NCBI GenBank assembly: GCA_025800435.1 | Contig: JAOXRV010000636.1 | Span: 1 to 9,738, forward strand | DNA from: Cellvibrionaceae bacterium | Lineage (GTDB): Bacteria > Pseudomonadota > Gammaproteobacteria > Pseudomonadales > Cellvibrionaceae | DNA length: 9,738 nucleotides | Direction of reading: 5' to 3' | Shown here: one piece after another, positions 1-7,238 of the stretch | How positions within the stretch are numbered: the stretch's first letter is position 1 | Layout: each line of letters starts with the position of its first letter | Program-made: the position numbers and the translations under genes | Notes under the pieces: generated by a model | Told to the model about the DNA's origin: nothing | What the model saw: only the letters and a program-made list of their open reading frames with translations | Database searches by the model: none

Positions 1-464
1 CGCATATGGATGGCAAAGTCGAGGCCACCGTCGGTCAACTCGTCCAATTGGCGCTCTACCCGGCTGAGGGTGCGCACCCTCAGCAGCGGCGCCTCGGCCT
101 GCAAGATTTGCATCAGCGCCGGCAGCAACACCACCCCCACATACTCAGCCACCGCGATAGAGATCTCGCCCTCGAAAGCCGCGGGCTCAAATTCAGAGCC
201 TGTAGTAAGTGCTTGCACCTGCCCGAGGGCCTTTTGCAAAAGGGGCTGTAACTCCAGAGCTTTTGGGGTGGGCACCATACCGTGAGAGCTGCGGGTAAAC
301 AGCGGGTCGTCAAAAAGCTCGCGCAAGCGGCCCAAGGTTTTGCTCATGGCCGATTGGGTAATAAATAAGCGGTCTGCGGCGCGGGATACATTGCGCTCTT
401 CCAGCAGCACTTGCAGCGCCACCAGCAGGTTTAAATCTATCCTCGCCAGTTGCCGGGTATCCAT
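1..464 (-). CDS. LysR-type transcriptional regulator, N-terminal part (cut by window edge)
   Basis: About 154 codons of a LysR-family DNA-binding regulator are visible; the C-terminal half of the effector domain lies beyond position 1. The protein begins MDTRQLARIDLNLLVALQVL. Residues 8-68 form the typical winged helix-turn-helix: 'RNVSRAADRLFITQSAMSKTLGR' includes the recognition helix, followed by 'LRELFDDPLFTRSSHGMVPT', a hallmark of the family. From about residue 95 the start of the periplasmic-binding-protein-like effector domain is seen (EISIAVAEYVGVVLLPAL). The ATG at 464 is preceded by GGAA six bases upstream and gives a family-standard N terminus. The wording of the HTH resembles the NodD/LeuO-like branch, but the effector cannot be predicted. 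It diverges from a small plus-strand ORF at 633, with a perfect dyad between them (491-505), suggesting autoregulation and control of that unit. Family call is very secure; target is inference. Confidence 0.95.
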   Translation of the reverse strand, partial: MDTRQLARIDLNLLVALQVLLEERNVSRAADRLFITQSAMSKTLGRLRELFDDPLFTRSSHGMVPTPKALELQPLLQKALGQVQALTTGSEFEPAAFEGEISIAVAEYVGVVLLPALMQILQAEAPLLRVRTLSRVERQLDELTDGGLDFAIHM

Positions 465-490
465 GGGGTTTCCAGGTAGTGAACCGTATT

Positions 491-505
491 ATGAATTTAA
501 TTCAT
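491..505. promoter_or_regulatory. Candidate LysR operator, perfect T-N11-A dyad
   Basis: ATGAATTTAATTCAT is a perfect 7+1+7 inverted repeat and contains a T-N11-A core, the form known for LysR-type recognition sites. Its centre (498) is 34 bases upstream of the lysR start codon and about 65 bases upstream of the start site predicted for the divergent promoter at 527-556. A position near -65 is classical for LysR-type activators. The dyad is seen directly; binding by the adjacent regulator is inferred. Confidence 0.6.
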
Positions 506-526
506 TATGGCCAGTAATTCAAACCA

Positions 527-556
527 TTGGAAACATAACAGGCGAATAACTATTCT
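527..556 (+). promoter_or_regulatory. Candidate sigma-70 promoter for the small-ORF unit
   Basis: TTGGAA (527-532) and TATTCT (551-556) are separated by 18 bases, a plausible -35/-10 pair with an expected start near 563. The surrounding sequence is more AT-rich than the coding regions. The resulting transcript would run through a 7-bp leader hairpin (575-593, with one G-T pair), the 23-codon ORF and the terminator ending at 813, about 250 nt in all. Confidence 0.4.
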
Positions 557-632
557 ATATACATCTTGAGCAGAGCAGTGAATTACTCGCTGCAAACCCT
601 AACCACAACAGGAAATCGCAAGGAGACACGCC

Positions 633-704
633 ATGTTGCAAGCAGCATTCGGTATTTACCTAGCCGTGTTAGCGTTTATCGCTGTGCAGGATTTAACTAA
701 GTAA
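633..704 (+). CDS. Putative 23-residue single-span membrane peptide
   Basis: This ORF reads MLQAAFGIYL, then AVLAFIAVQDLTK, then TAA. Residues 4-18 are an almost unbroken hydrophobic stretch long enough for a short transmembrane helix, followed by a polar QDLTK tail. An AAGGAG-type ribosome binding site lies 7 bases upstream of the ATG (AGGAG at 621-625), much better than those of several neighbouring housekeeping genes. It sits in a self-contained unit: candidate promoter at 527-556, LysR-type dyad upstream, intrinsic terminator at 782-813. It is too short for ordinary gene callers. I do not recognise the family and assign no function; similar tiny proteins often attach to larger membrane complexes, but that is only an analogy. 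The alternative is that the transcript is chiefly a regulatory RNA and the ORF is incidental, or that the RNA does both. Confidence 0.5.
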   Translation: MLQAAFGIYLAVLAFIAVQDLTK

Positions 705-781
705 GTCGCGCCAGTTGTTCGCGTGATTGCTTAGCAGTCAGTTTCATCATCGCTTCTTCTCTATTTATTAGAGAGTTCTAT

Positions 782-813
782 AACCGCTAAACACCTTGTT
801 TGGCGGTTTTTTT
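782..813 (+). terminator. Strong intrinsic terminator of the small-ORF transcript
   Basis: An 11-bp stem (782-792 with 798-808, one T-G pair at 788/802) with a 5-base loop ACCTT is followed by a T run (807-813). This is a textbook rho-independent terminator in the plus direction. Read on the minus strand, the sequence after the stem is ATAGAACTC, without a U tract, so it should terminate transcripts arriving from purA poorly. Confidence 0.85.
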
Positions 814-848
814 ATGTCTGCGCTTTTATGCCTGCGCCCAGCAATAGC

Positions 849-2144
849 TCAAGAGCCAAACGGCTGGCGCAGAACAATGGTCTCGACCCGATCCGGGCCG
901 GTAGAGACGATATCGACCGGTGCACCCACCAGCTCTTCTAAGCGGTTGATATAGTTGCGGGCCGCCTGGGGCAGCGCATCGATAGATTGGGCGCCTACGG
1001 TGGAGTCAGTCCAGCCGGGCATTTCTTCGTACACAGGCTCAACCTCGGCCCAGCCTTCGCTGTCGAAGGGAACCGACAGGGTTTCACCGGCCTTGTTTTT
1101 ATAGCCCACACAGATTTTTACGCACGCCAGGCCATCCAGTACGTCCAGTTTGGTCAGGCACAAGCCGCTGATGGAGTTAATGCGAATGGCATGCTTAACC
1201 GCCACTGCATCAAACCAGCCGGTGCGGCGCTCGCGCCCGGTGGTGGCACCAAACTCGTGGCCCACGGTGCCCAGGTGCTGGCCCACGTCACAGGACAGCT
1301 CGGTGGGGAATGGGCCGGAACCAACCCGAGTGGTGTAGGCCTTGGTAATACCCAGTACATAATCCAGGTACAGGGGGCCAAAACCGGAACCGGTGGCAGT
1401 GCCGCCGGCGGTGGTGTTGGATGAGGTTACAAAGGGGTAGGTGCCGTGGTCGATATCCAACAGCGAGCCCTGGGCCCCTTCGAACAGAATATTCTCGCCG
1501 GCCTCCCGGGCGCTGTGCAGCATATCGGTGACATCGGCCACCAGCGGGCGCAGCTGTTCGCCCCAGGCCAGGGCATCGGCCAGCACTTTATCGTAAGCCA
1601 GCGGCTCAGCCTTGTAGTAGTGCTCCAGCGCGAAGTTGTGGTACTCCAACACTTCTTTGAGCTTTTCGGCAAAGCGCTCTGGGTTCATTAAATCCCCCAG
1701 GCGCAGGCCGCGACGGGCCACTTTATCTTCATAGGCGGGGCCGATACCGCGCCCGGTGGTGCCAATTTTTTTGCTGCCCCGGGCCGCTTCGCGGGCGTTA
1801 TCTAAAGAGACATGGTAGGGCAAAATCAGCGGGCAAGCCGGGGATAGACGCAGGCGCTCGCGCACCGGCACGCCTTTTTCTTCCAGCTCGGCCATTTCTT
1901 TGAGCAGGGCATCGGGGGCCAGCACCACACCATTGCCGATCATACAGGTAACGCCATCGCGCAAAATACCCGAGGGGATTAAATGCAATACGGTTTTCTT
2001 ACCCTCGATGACCAGGGTGTGGCCGGCGTTGTGACCGCCCTGGAAACGCGCTACCAGGGATACCTGGTCGGTCAGTAGGTCAACAATCTTGCCCTTGCCT
2101 TCGTCACCCCACTGGGTGCCTAAAATTACAACGTTCTTGCCCAT
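849..2144 (-). CDS. purA: Adenylosuccinate synthetase
   Basis: PurA joins IMP and aspartate using GTP to form adenylosuccinate, the first committed step to AMP, in the cytoplasm. The 431-residue product matches the usual length of about 430. It shows the N-terminal GTP-binding signature TQWGDEGKGK (10-19) with the catalytic Asp14, the FQGGHNAGHT segment with catalytic His42, the GTTGRGIGPAYEDK signature (128-141), the IMP-site segment LLDIDHGTYPFVTSSNTTAGG (described by its ends), RVGSGPFPTE, and the base-recognition TKLD near residue 330. I chose the ATG at 2144 because the protein then begins MGKNVVILG as in known PurA; a GTG five codons upstream (2159) is in frame but would add non-homologous residues. 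The ribosome binding site is weak (AGTAGAG). It lies 92 bases downstream of hisZ on the same strand and converges with the small-ORF unit. Confidence 0.98.
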   Translation of the reverse strand: MGKNVVILGTQWGDEGKGKIVDLLTDQVSLVARFQGGHNAGHTLVIEGKKTVLHLIPSGILRDGVTCMIGNGVVLAPDALLKEMAELEEKGVPVRERLRLSPACPLILPYHVSLDNAREAARGSKKIGTTGRGIGPAYEDKVARRGLRLGDLMNPERFAEKLKEVLEYHNFALEHYYKAEPLAYDKVLADALAWGEQLRPLVADVTDMLHSAREAGENILFEGAQGSLLDIDHGTYPFVTSSNTTAGGTATGSGFGPLYLDYVLGITKAYTTRVGSGPFPTELSCDVGQHLGTVGHEFGATTGRERRTGWFDAVAVKHAIRINSISGLCLTKLDVLDGLACVKICVGYKNKAGETLSVPFDSEGWAEVEPVYEEMPGWTDSTVGAQSIDALPQAARNYINRLEELVGAPVDIVSTGPDRVETIVLRQPFGS

Positions 2145-2236
2145 ATCTCTACTTTGCACCTTCTGCTCTGTATTCTCTGCTCTTGCTAATCGATGAGTCT
2201 GGCCATACTGCTCAACCAGGGCGATGTTCCCGAACC

Positions 2237-3433
2237 TTAGGTCCAGGGCACGACTTTATAGTTGCCGTTGTCTTGTTCCAGCTTGCGGTCGCAGCCCAGC
2301 TCTTGGCGCAACGCCTCATTGCTGGCCAGGCCACACACTACTCGCTCACCTGCGGCGCGCAGCGCCACAATGGCCTGCCACTGGGCCGGGTCTTCACTGG
2401 CCGGGGCGTATATACCGCCTGGGGCCGGGGCTACCTGGGCCTGCAATTGGGCCAACTTGGTCACATCCACCCCAAAACCAGTGGCGGGGCGGGCGCGGCC
2501 GAAGACCTCGCCGATATGATCGTAGCGGCCGCCGTTGGCAATGGCCTGGCCGACGCCGTCGGCAAAGGCGGCGAACACCAAGCCGGTGTGATAGTTGTAA
2601 CCGCGCACCTCACTTAAATCGAAATACATCTGGGTCGCCGGGTAGCGCTGGGCGATCACCTCGGCGATCGCCTCAAGCTCGTCCACCGCCGCCAGGGCCT
2701 CCTCAGAAACCTCCTCAAAACAGCGGCGCGCCTCGGCCAAAATTTCTGGGCCACCGGCCAGGCGCGGCAGCTGCTTTAACAGTGCCGCCAGTTCGGGTGC
2801 CAGCTCAAGCTGGCCCAGCCACTGTTCAATTTCAGAGCTGGCTTTATGTTGTAACAGCTCAAAAAACTCGCCCTGCTGGGTCTCGTTTAAACCGGCCGCC
2901 TCGGCCACCGCGCGGTAGATACCGACATGGCCCAGATCGATATTGGCCTGCTTGAGGCCGGCCTGGTTCAGGGTTTCGAGCATCAGCGAAACCACTTCGA
3001 TATCCGCATCCAGGCCGGCTTCGCCAAATAACTCAACCCCGGCTTGAATGGGGGAGCGGGTGGCCAGCGGCCCCTTGGGCTTGGCGTGCAGCACATGGCC
3101 GGCGTAGCAGAGCCGGCAGGGACCTTCGCGGCGCAAACTGTGGGCATCCATACGCGCAGTTTGGGGGGTGATATCGGCGCGAATACCGAGGGTGCGGCCG
3201 GTTAGCTGGTCGGTCATTTTAAAGGTCAGCAGGTCCAGATCCTGGCCCAGGCCAATCAGCAGCGAATCGGTGTATTCAATTAACGGCGGGATAACCTGGT
3301 CGTAACCCCAGCGGCGGTAGGTGTCGATTAAACGGCGGCGCAGAACTTCGATGGTGGCCGCCTGCTCGGGCAGCATCTCTTCGACCCCATCGGGCAGCAA
3401 CCAGCGGTCGACATTGGCCGGACCAGTGCTCAT
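2237..3433 (-). CDS. hisZ: ATP phosphoribosyltransferase regulatory subunit
   Basis: HisZ is a catalytically inactive paralogue of histidyl-tRNA synthetase that pairs with short-form HisG to make the first enzyme of histidine synthesis and gives it feedback control. The 398-residue product starts near DRWLLPDGVEEMLP (9-22), then shows the class II synthetase-like segment YDQVIPPLIEYTDSLL and the motif-2-like LGIRADITPQTARMD (82-96). Later parts include FFELLQHKA and ANGGRYDHIGEVFGR. The ATG at 3433 is preferred over the longer frame to 3493: it has AAGGA seven bases upstream and gives the standard N terminus. It lies 17 bases downstream of the DUF2065 gene, probably in one transcript. Its presence predicts a short HisG elsewhere in the genome. 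The alternative, a real HisRS, is unlikely because of the purA neighbourhood, length and N-terminal wording. Confidence 0.93.
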   Translation of the reverse strand: MSTGPANVDRWLLPDGVEEMLPEQAATIEVLRRRLIDTYRRWGYDQVIPPLIEYTDSLLIGLGQDLDLLTFKMTDQLTGRTLGIRADITPQTARMDAHSLRREGPCRLCYAGHVLHAKPKGPLATRSPIQAGVELFGEAGLDADIEVVSLMLETLNQAGLKQANIDLGHVGIYRAVAEAAGLNETQQGEFFELLQHKASSEIEQWLGQLELAPELAALLKQLPRLAGGPEILAEARRCFEEVSEEALAAVDELEAIAEVIAQRYPATQMYFDLSEVRGYNYHTGLVFAAFADGVGQAIANGGRYDHIGEVFGRARPATGFGVDVTKLAQLQAQVAPAPGGIYAPASEDPAQWQAIVALRAAGERVVCGLASNEALRQELGCDRKLEQDNGNYKVVPWT

Positions 3434-3450
3434 GGTGAATTCCTTTGGCA

Positions 3451-3636
3451 TTAATTGATGAGATACAACAGGCCAACGCCTGCCAGCATACAAACTAGGC
3501 CGGTGGTGCGAATATGTCGGTCGTCCACCTGGGCCAACTGGCTAACCAGGCTGCGCCAACGGCCGGGATTTAAAAACGGGATTATGCCCTCTAACACCAG
3601 TAGCAGGCACAGGGCCCTGGCCCAATCTTCCCACAT
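3451..3636 (-). CDS. DUF2065 (YjeT-like) small inner-membrane protein
   Basis: This 61-residue protein begins MWEDWARALCLLLVLEGIIP and has two hydrophobic segments, about residues 7-21 and 45-60, separated by the 'NPGRWR' turn and a polar stretch (SQLAQVDDRHIRTTG). The layout and the EGxxPFxxPxRWR pattern match the DUF2065 family, found between hflC and hisZ/purA in many gammaproteobacteria; E. coli YjeT is about the same size and occupies the same neighbourhood. Its biochemical role is unknown; the location next to hflKC only hints at the membrane. The frame is open to 3696, but the ATG at 3636 fits the family start; the upstream GAGAG is a modest ribosome binding site. A terminator hairpin (3699-3726) lies between it and hflC, so it may depend on read-through or a promoter in the short gap, where I see no convincing one. 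Confidence 0.87.
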   Translation of the reverse strand: MWEDWARALCLLLVLEGIIPFLNPGRWRSLVSQLAQVDDRHIRTTGLVCMLAGVGLLYLIN

Positions 3637-3698
3637 GTTTTGCTCTCGTATACGGCTGGGGGCCATGGTGCTCAGATAAAAACCGCCGCGGCCCACAC

Positions 3699-3726
3699 AA
3701 AAAAACCGGAGCGGGCTCCGGTTTTT
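3699..3726 (-). terminator. Intrinsic terminator after hflC (symmetrical hairpin)
   Basis: CCGGAG (3706-3711) pairs with CTCCGG (3716-3721) around a CGGG loop. The stem is flanked by seven A on the left and five T on the right. On the minus strand the hairpin is followed by a seven-U run, giving a strong terminator 33 bases past the hflC stop. On the plus strand it also ends in a U tract, but no plus gene feeds it. It splits the minus cluster into an hfl part and a DUF2065-hisZ-purA part. Confidence 0.85.
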
Positions 3727-3758
3727 GTGATTTTACCACCTTATACGCTTAGGGGCTA

Positions 3759-4637
3759 TTATCGCGCCTTACCTTTGGAGTCATTCAAGAAGCGGAAAAA
3801 GTCGCTCTTGGGGTCCACCAACAGCATATCTTCCTTGCCCTTAAAGGCGGTTTTATAGGCATTAAGGCTGCGCACAAAGGCGTAGAAGTCGGGATCGTCA
3901 TTGTAGGCATCGGCGTAGATAGCCGCCGCCTCGGCGTCGCCCTCACCGCGGATCAGCTCAGATTCGCGGTAGGCCTCGGCCTCTAACACCGCTTTTTGGC
4001 GGTCTGCGTCGGCGCGAATTACTTCGGCCTGCTCCTGACCCTTAGCGCGGTAGTCCCGGGCTTCCTTCTCACGTTCAGAGGTCATGCGGCGGTAGACCGA
4101 GTCACTCACCTCGTCAGGCAGGTCGATTTTCTTAACCCGCACATCGATCAGCTCAACGCCAATTTCCTGCTGCACAATATCATTGAGGCCACTGATCAAA
4201 TCGGCCATCAACTCATCGCGCTGGCCACTGACCACCTCTTGCAGCGAGCGGCCACCGAACTGGTTACGCAAGCCTTCATTAACCCGCTGGGATAGCAGCC
4301 GAATGGCGGTAGCCTCATCACCACTGGTGGCCTGGTAGAAGATATCCACATTCTTAATGCGCCACTTGGCGAAGGAGTCCACCATCAGCGCTTTTTTCTC
4401 GATGGTGAAAATACGCTCTGGGGGCGAATCCAGGGTCAGAATGCGGCCGTCGAAGCGGCGCAGGCTGTTCATAAAGGGCACCTTAAAGCCTATGCCCGGT
4501 TTGAGGTCAGCTTTTTCGATGGCACCAAAGCGCAACATAACCGCGCGCTCGCGCTCGTCGATAATATAGAGGCTGCTAGAGACAATCAGCAGCACCAGGG
4601 CCATAGCGATCAGGCCGATTAAGGTCTTAGTATTCAT
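3759..4637 (-). CDS. hflC: HflC, SPFH-domain modulator of FtsH protease
   Basis: HflC pairs with HflK to form the large periplasm-facing assembly that surrounds and modulates the membrane protease FtsH. The 292-residue product has an N-terminal membrane anchor (about residues 5-26, IGLIAMALVLLIVSSSLYII), then YIIDERERAVMLRFG, the usual opening of the SPFH/prohibitin domain, and a long charged alpha-helical region (REKEARDYRAKGQEQAEVIR and onward, about residues 190-240) typical of this family. The conserved segments DPDFYAFVRSLNAY and SDFFRFL near the C terminus identify HflC rather than HflK. Its ATG shares one base with the hflK stop (TAATG on the minus strand), which implies translational coupling and equal synthesis of the two partners. 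A terminator follows 33 bases after the stop. Confidence 0.97.
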   Translation of the reverse strand: MNTKTLIGLIAMALVLLIVSSSLYIIDERERAVMLRFGAIEKADLKPGIGFKVPFMNSLRRFDGRILTLDSPPERIFTIEKKALMVDSFAKWRIKNVDIFYQATSGDEATAIRLLSQRVNEGLRNQFGGRSLQEVVSGQRDELMADLISGLNDIVQQEIGVELIDVRVKKIDLPDEVSDSVYRRMTSEREKEARDYRAKGQEQAEVIRADADRQKAVLEAEAYRESELIRGEGDAEAAAIYADAYNDDPDFYAFVRSLNAYKTAFKGKEDMLLVDPKSDFFRFLNDSKGKAR

Positions 4638-5797
4638 TAGCGTGCCTCCCGACGACGACTGGCGGCTTCGCGGCGCAGCCTATCGATTACCCGCGCTTCA
4701 AGCTCGCGCATATCTTCTTGGCTTAAGCTCTGTAACGCCGGCGCTCGCCCGGCACTGCTGCCACCCTGAGCAATTTTATCCAGCGGCAGGTAGAGCATAT
4801 TATTGCCACCTTCCACATCGATCATCACCTTGGAGCTATTGGCCATCACCTGCTCAACCGCATCTAAGTACATGCGTTCGCGGGTTACTTGGGGGGCCTT
4901 GTTGTATTCCACCAGCAGGTCGCTAAAGCGCTTGGCCTCACCCTTGGCCCGGCTCACCACCTCGGCCTTGTAGGCATTGGCCTCTTCCACCATGCGCTGG
5001 GCTTTACCGCGCGCCTCGGGGATAACGCCGTTGGCGTAGGTCTGGGCCTGGTTGACCGAGCGCTGCTCGTCCTCACGGGCTTTAATAACGTCGTCAAAGG
5101 CGTCTTTCACCTGAACCGGTGCATCCGCCTCTTCCAGGGTGACCTTACTCACCGCAATACCGGTGCGGTAGTTCTCGATATACTCCTGCAAACGCAGTTG
5201 TACATCCTGGGCAATTTTTTCCCGGCCTACGGTCAGCACATCATCCATGGTAGACGAACCCACCACGTGGCGCAGGGCCGAGTCGGTGGCCTGTTGCAGA
5301 CTGGCATCCGGGCGGCGCACACGCAGGGCGTAGTTAACCGGGTCGGCAATATTGTATTGCACCGACAGTTTCACCTTAACCATGTTCTCGTCTTTGGTCA
5401 GCATGGTGGCCTGGGCCGAGTGGGTACGCTGACGGGTAACATTAACCCGAATCACCTTGTCCACCAGGGCTGGGGCAAAGGTTAAGCCGGGGGTAACCGT
5501 GCGGCTGTATTCGCCCAGGCGCAACACCACGCCGCGCTCTTGTTCGTCGACCTGATAGACACTGTGATAGAGATAGAAACCGGCCAATACCAACAGCACC
5601 AGCAGAAACATACCGCCGCCACCGCCGCCAGAGCTATTGCTGCCCCTATTGCCACCGCCGCCGAAGATACCATCGAGCTTGCCTTGCAGCTTCTTAAAGG
5701 CCTCGTCTAAATCCGGCGGGCCGTCGTTGTTTCTGCCTCCGCGGTTACCACCGCCCCAGGGGTCTTTATCGTTGCCACCCGGTTCATTCCAGGCCAT
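4637..5797 (-). CDS. hflK: HflK, SPFH-domain modulator of FtsH protease
   Basis: HflK is the larger partner of HflC in the FtsH-modulating membrane complex. The 386-residue product opens MAWNEPGGNDKDPWGGG, as in known HflK, followed by a glycine- and asparagine-rich cytoplasmic tail with PPDLDEAFKKLQGKL (27-41), then six glycines directly before the transmembrane helix (63-80, MFLLVLLVLAGFYLYHSV). The SPFH domain starts at VDEQERGVVLRLGEY, and a helical coiled region around residues 215-290 (KAREDEQRSVNQAQTYANG, ARGKAQRMVEEANAYK) leads to an arginine-rich C terminus. GGAG lies seven bases before the ATG. A candidate promoter in the 94-base gap to hflX (5848-5875) suggests hflKC can be transcribed apart from hfq-hflX. 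The length is slightly below that of the E. coli protein, mainly in the low-complexity tail. Confidence 0.97.
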   Translation of the reverse strand: MAWNEPGGNDKDPWGGGNRGGRNNDGPPDLDEAFKKLQGKLDGIFGGGGNRGSNSSGGGGGGMFLLVLLVLAGFYLYHSVYQVDEQERGVVLRLGEYSRTVTPGLTFAPALVDKVIRVNVTRQRTHSAQATMLTKDENMVKVKLSVQYNIADPVNYALRVRRPDASLQQATDSALRHVVGSSTMDDVLTVGREKIAQDVQLRLQEYIENYRTGIAVSKVTLEEADAPVQVKDAFDDVIKAREDEQRSVNQAQTYANGVIPEARGKAQRMVEEANAYKAEVVSRAKGEAKRFSDLLVEYNKAPQVTRERMYLDAVEQVMANSSKVMIDVEGGNNMLYLPLDKIAQGGSSAGRAPALQSLSQEDMRELEARVIDRLRREAASRRREAR

Positions 5798-5847
5798 AGT
5801 GCGTCTCCAATCGTGTGGCAGCGGCGCTACCAGTGTGTGAATAGGTG

Positions 5848-5875
5848 AATATAAGGCTCTGTCGAAATTTTACAA
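5848..5875 (-). promoter_or_regulatory. Candidate promoter for hflK-hflC
   Basis: On the minus strand TTGTAA (5875-5870) and TATATT (5853-5848) are separated by 16 bases. The -10 matches the sigma-70 consensus at five of six positions, the -35 at four. The start site would fall about 40-45 bases before the hflK ATG, in the only AT-rich part of the hflX-hflK gap. Confidence 0.4.
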
Positions 5876-5891
5876 GAAACCTTACCCAACT

Positions 5892-7211
5892 TTAATGCTT
5901 AGGGCCGCAATTCTTACAGGCCTCATACTGGGCCTGGCTGATCTGCTCGGCCGCCAAAATCCGGTTTAAATCGGCCCGGGGCAGGCGCAGCTCCAAGCAC
6001 ACCTGTCCCTGCTCGTCGTAGTCTTCGGCCAATACCGCATTAACCGCGTAAAACTTGGCCCGCAAGCTGCCCGCATGGGCGCCCAGCTGGTGGCCAATGC
6101 ACAGGGTCTCGTGCACCATATCGCGGCCGATACGCTCGGCGATAGCGCCAAACAACAACTCTACCCCCTCACCACTGTGGGCCGACAACCACACTGCCTG
6201 CGGGCGGCCCTGGTCATCCCGGTCCAGCCTCGGCGGTTGGCCCAGCAGGTCGATCTTATTCATGATTTTTAGCACCGGGATCTCGGCCGCGCCGATCTCC
6301 TCCAGCACTTCTTCCACCGCCTCGATATTGCGCTCGCGTTCCTCATCGGCGGCGTCAATCACATGCAGCAGCAAATCCGCATTGGCCGCCTCTTCCAGGG
6401 TGGCCCGAAAGGCCTCCACCAGTTTGTGCGGCAGGTGCGAGATAAAGCCCACGGTATCGGCCAGCACCGCCGCCCCCACATCGGGTAGCTCGATCCTGCG
6501 CATGGTCGGGTCGAGGGTGGCGAATAATTGATCTTGGGCGTACACCCCAGCGTCGGTAATGTGGTTAAACAGGGTAGATTTGCCGGCGTTGGTATAGCCC
6601 ACCAAGGAGATGGTCGGCAGCTCGGCGCGCTGGCGCGAGCGGCGCCCCTGGTCGCGCTGCTTGCGCACTTTTTCCAGGCGTTTTTCAATCGCGCTGATGC
6701 GCCCGCGCAACAGCCGGCGGTCGGTTTCCAGCTGGGTTTCACCCGGGCCGCGCAGGCCGATACCACCCTTTTGTCGCTCCAGGTGGGTCCAACCGCGAAT
6801 CAAACGGGTGGACATATGGCGCAACTGGGCCAGTTCCACCTGTAATTTACCCTCGTGGGTGCGGGCGCGCTGGGCGAAGATATCCAAAATCAGACCGGTG
6901 CGGTCGAGCACCCGGCACTCCAGCGCCGCTTCTAGGTTGCGCTCTTGGCTGGGGCTTAAGACATGGTTGAAGATCACCAACTGGGCGCCGTGGGCGCGCA
7001 CCATCGCTTGCAGCTCTTCTAATTTACCGCTGCCGATAAAATAGTTGGGGGTCGGGCTGGTGCGCTGACCGGTCAGAAAATCAACAGGATCGCCGCCGGC
7101 GGATAACACCAGCTCTTCAAACTCGCGGGGATCGTCGGAATCTTCACTGCGGGATAGATCCAGGTGAACCAAAACCGCCAGTTCACCTGAATCGGGTCGA
7201 TCAAAAAACAA
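5892..7211 (-). CDS. hflX: GTPase HflX, ribosome-associated
   Basis: HflX is a translational GTPase-like protein that binds the 50S subunit and can split stalled or hibernating ribosomes after stress. The 439-residue product shows the HflX N-terminal domain (residues 1-140, including GSGKLEELQAMV and LDRTGLILDIFAQRARTHEGK), the glycine-rich linker GGIGLRGPGETQLETDRR (149-166), a coiled helix pair, then the G domain: G1 GYTNAGKS (205-212), G2 within ATLDPT (231-236), G3 DTVG (252-255), G4 NKID (318-321) and a likely G5 LSAHSGEG. The C-terminal domain ends CKNCGPKH. No ATG or GTG is available in frame before a stop at 7227; the start appears to be the TTG at 7211, with GGAAG five bases upstream, giving (M)FFDRPDSGE, close to known HflX N termini. 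The gap to hfq is 27 bases, so they should share a transcript. Confidence 0.95.
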   Translation of the reverse strand: MFFDRPDSGELAVLVHLDLSRSEDSDDPREFEELVLSAGGDPVDFLTGQRTSPTPNYFIGSGKLEELQAMVRAHGAQLVIFNHVLSPSQERNLEAALECRVLDRTGLILDIFAQRARTHEGKLQVELAQLRHMSTRLIRGWTHLERQKGGIGLRGPGETQLETDRRLLRGRISAIEKRLEKVRKQRDQGRRSRQRAELPTISLVGYTNAGKSTLFNHITDAGVYAQDQLFATLDPTMRRIELPDVGAAVLADTVGFISHLPHKLVEAFRATLEEAANADLLLHVIDAADEERERNIEAVEEVLEEIGAAEIPVLKIMNKIDLLGQPPRLDRDDQGRPQAVWLSAHSGEGVELLFGAIAERIGRDMVHETLCIGHQLGAHAGSLRAKFYAVNAVLAEDYDEQGQVCLELRLPRADLNRILAAEQISQAQYEACKNCGPKH

Positions 7212-7238
7212 AGGTACTTCCGGTACTCATCAAGGTGA

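Noticed and set aside
2224..2955. 243-codon plus-strand frame antisense to hisZ
   Set aside because: Proline- and arginine-rich translation typical of the antisense of a GC-rich gene; hisZ on the other strand is clear.
4889..5485. 198-codon plus-strand frame antisense to hflK
   Set aside because: Shadow of hflK, whose protein is unambiguous; no ribosome binding site or family signal for the antisense frame.
5600..5680. Glycine-codon repeat tract in hflK
   Set aside because: Low-complexity glycine-rich N termini just before the membrane helix are normal for HflK; it is not an independent repeat element.
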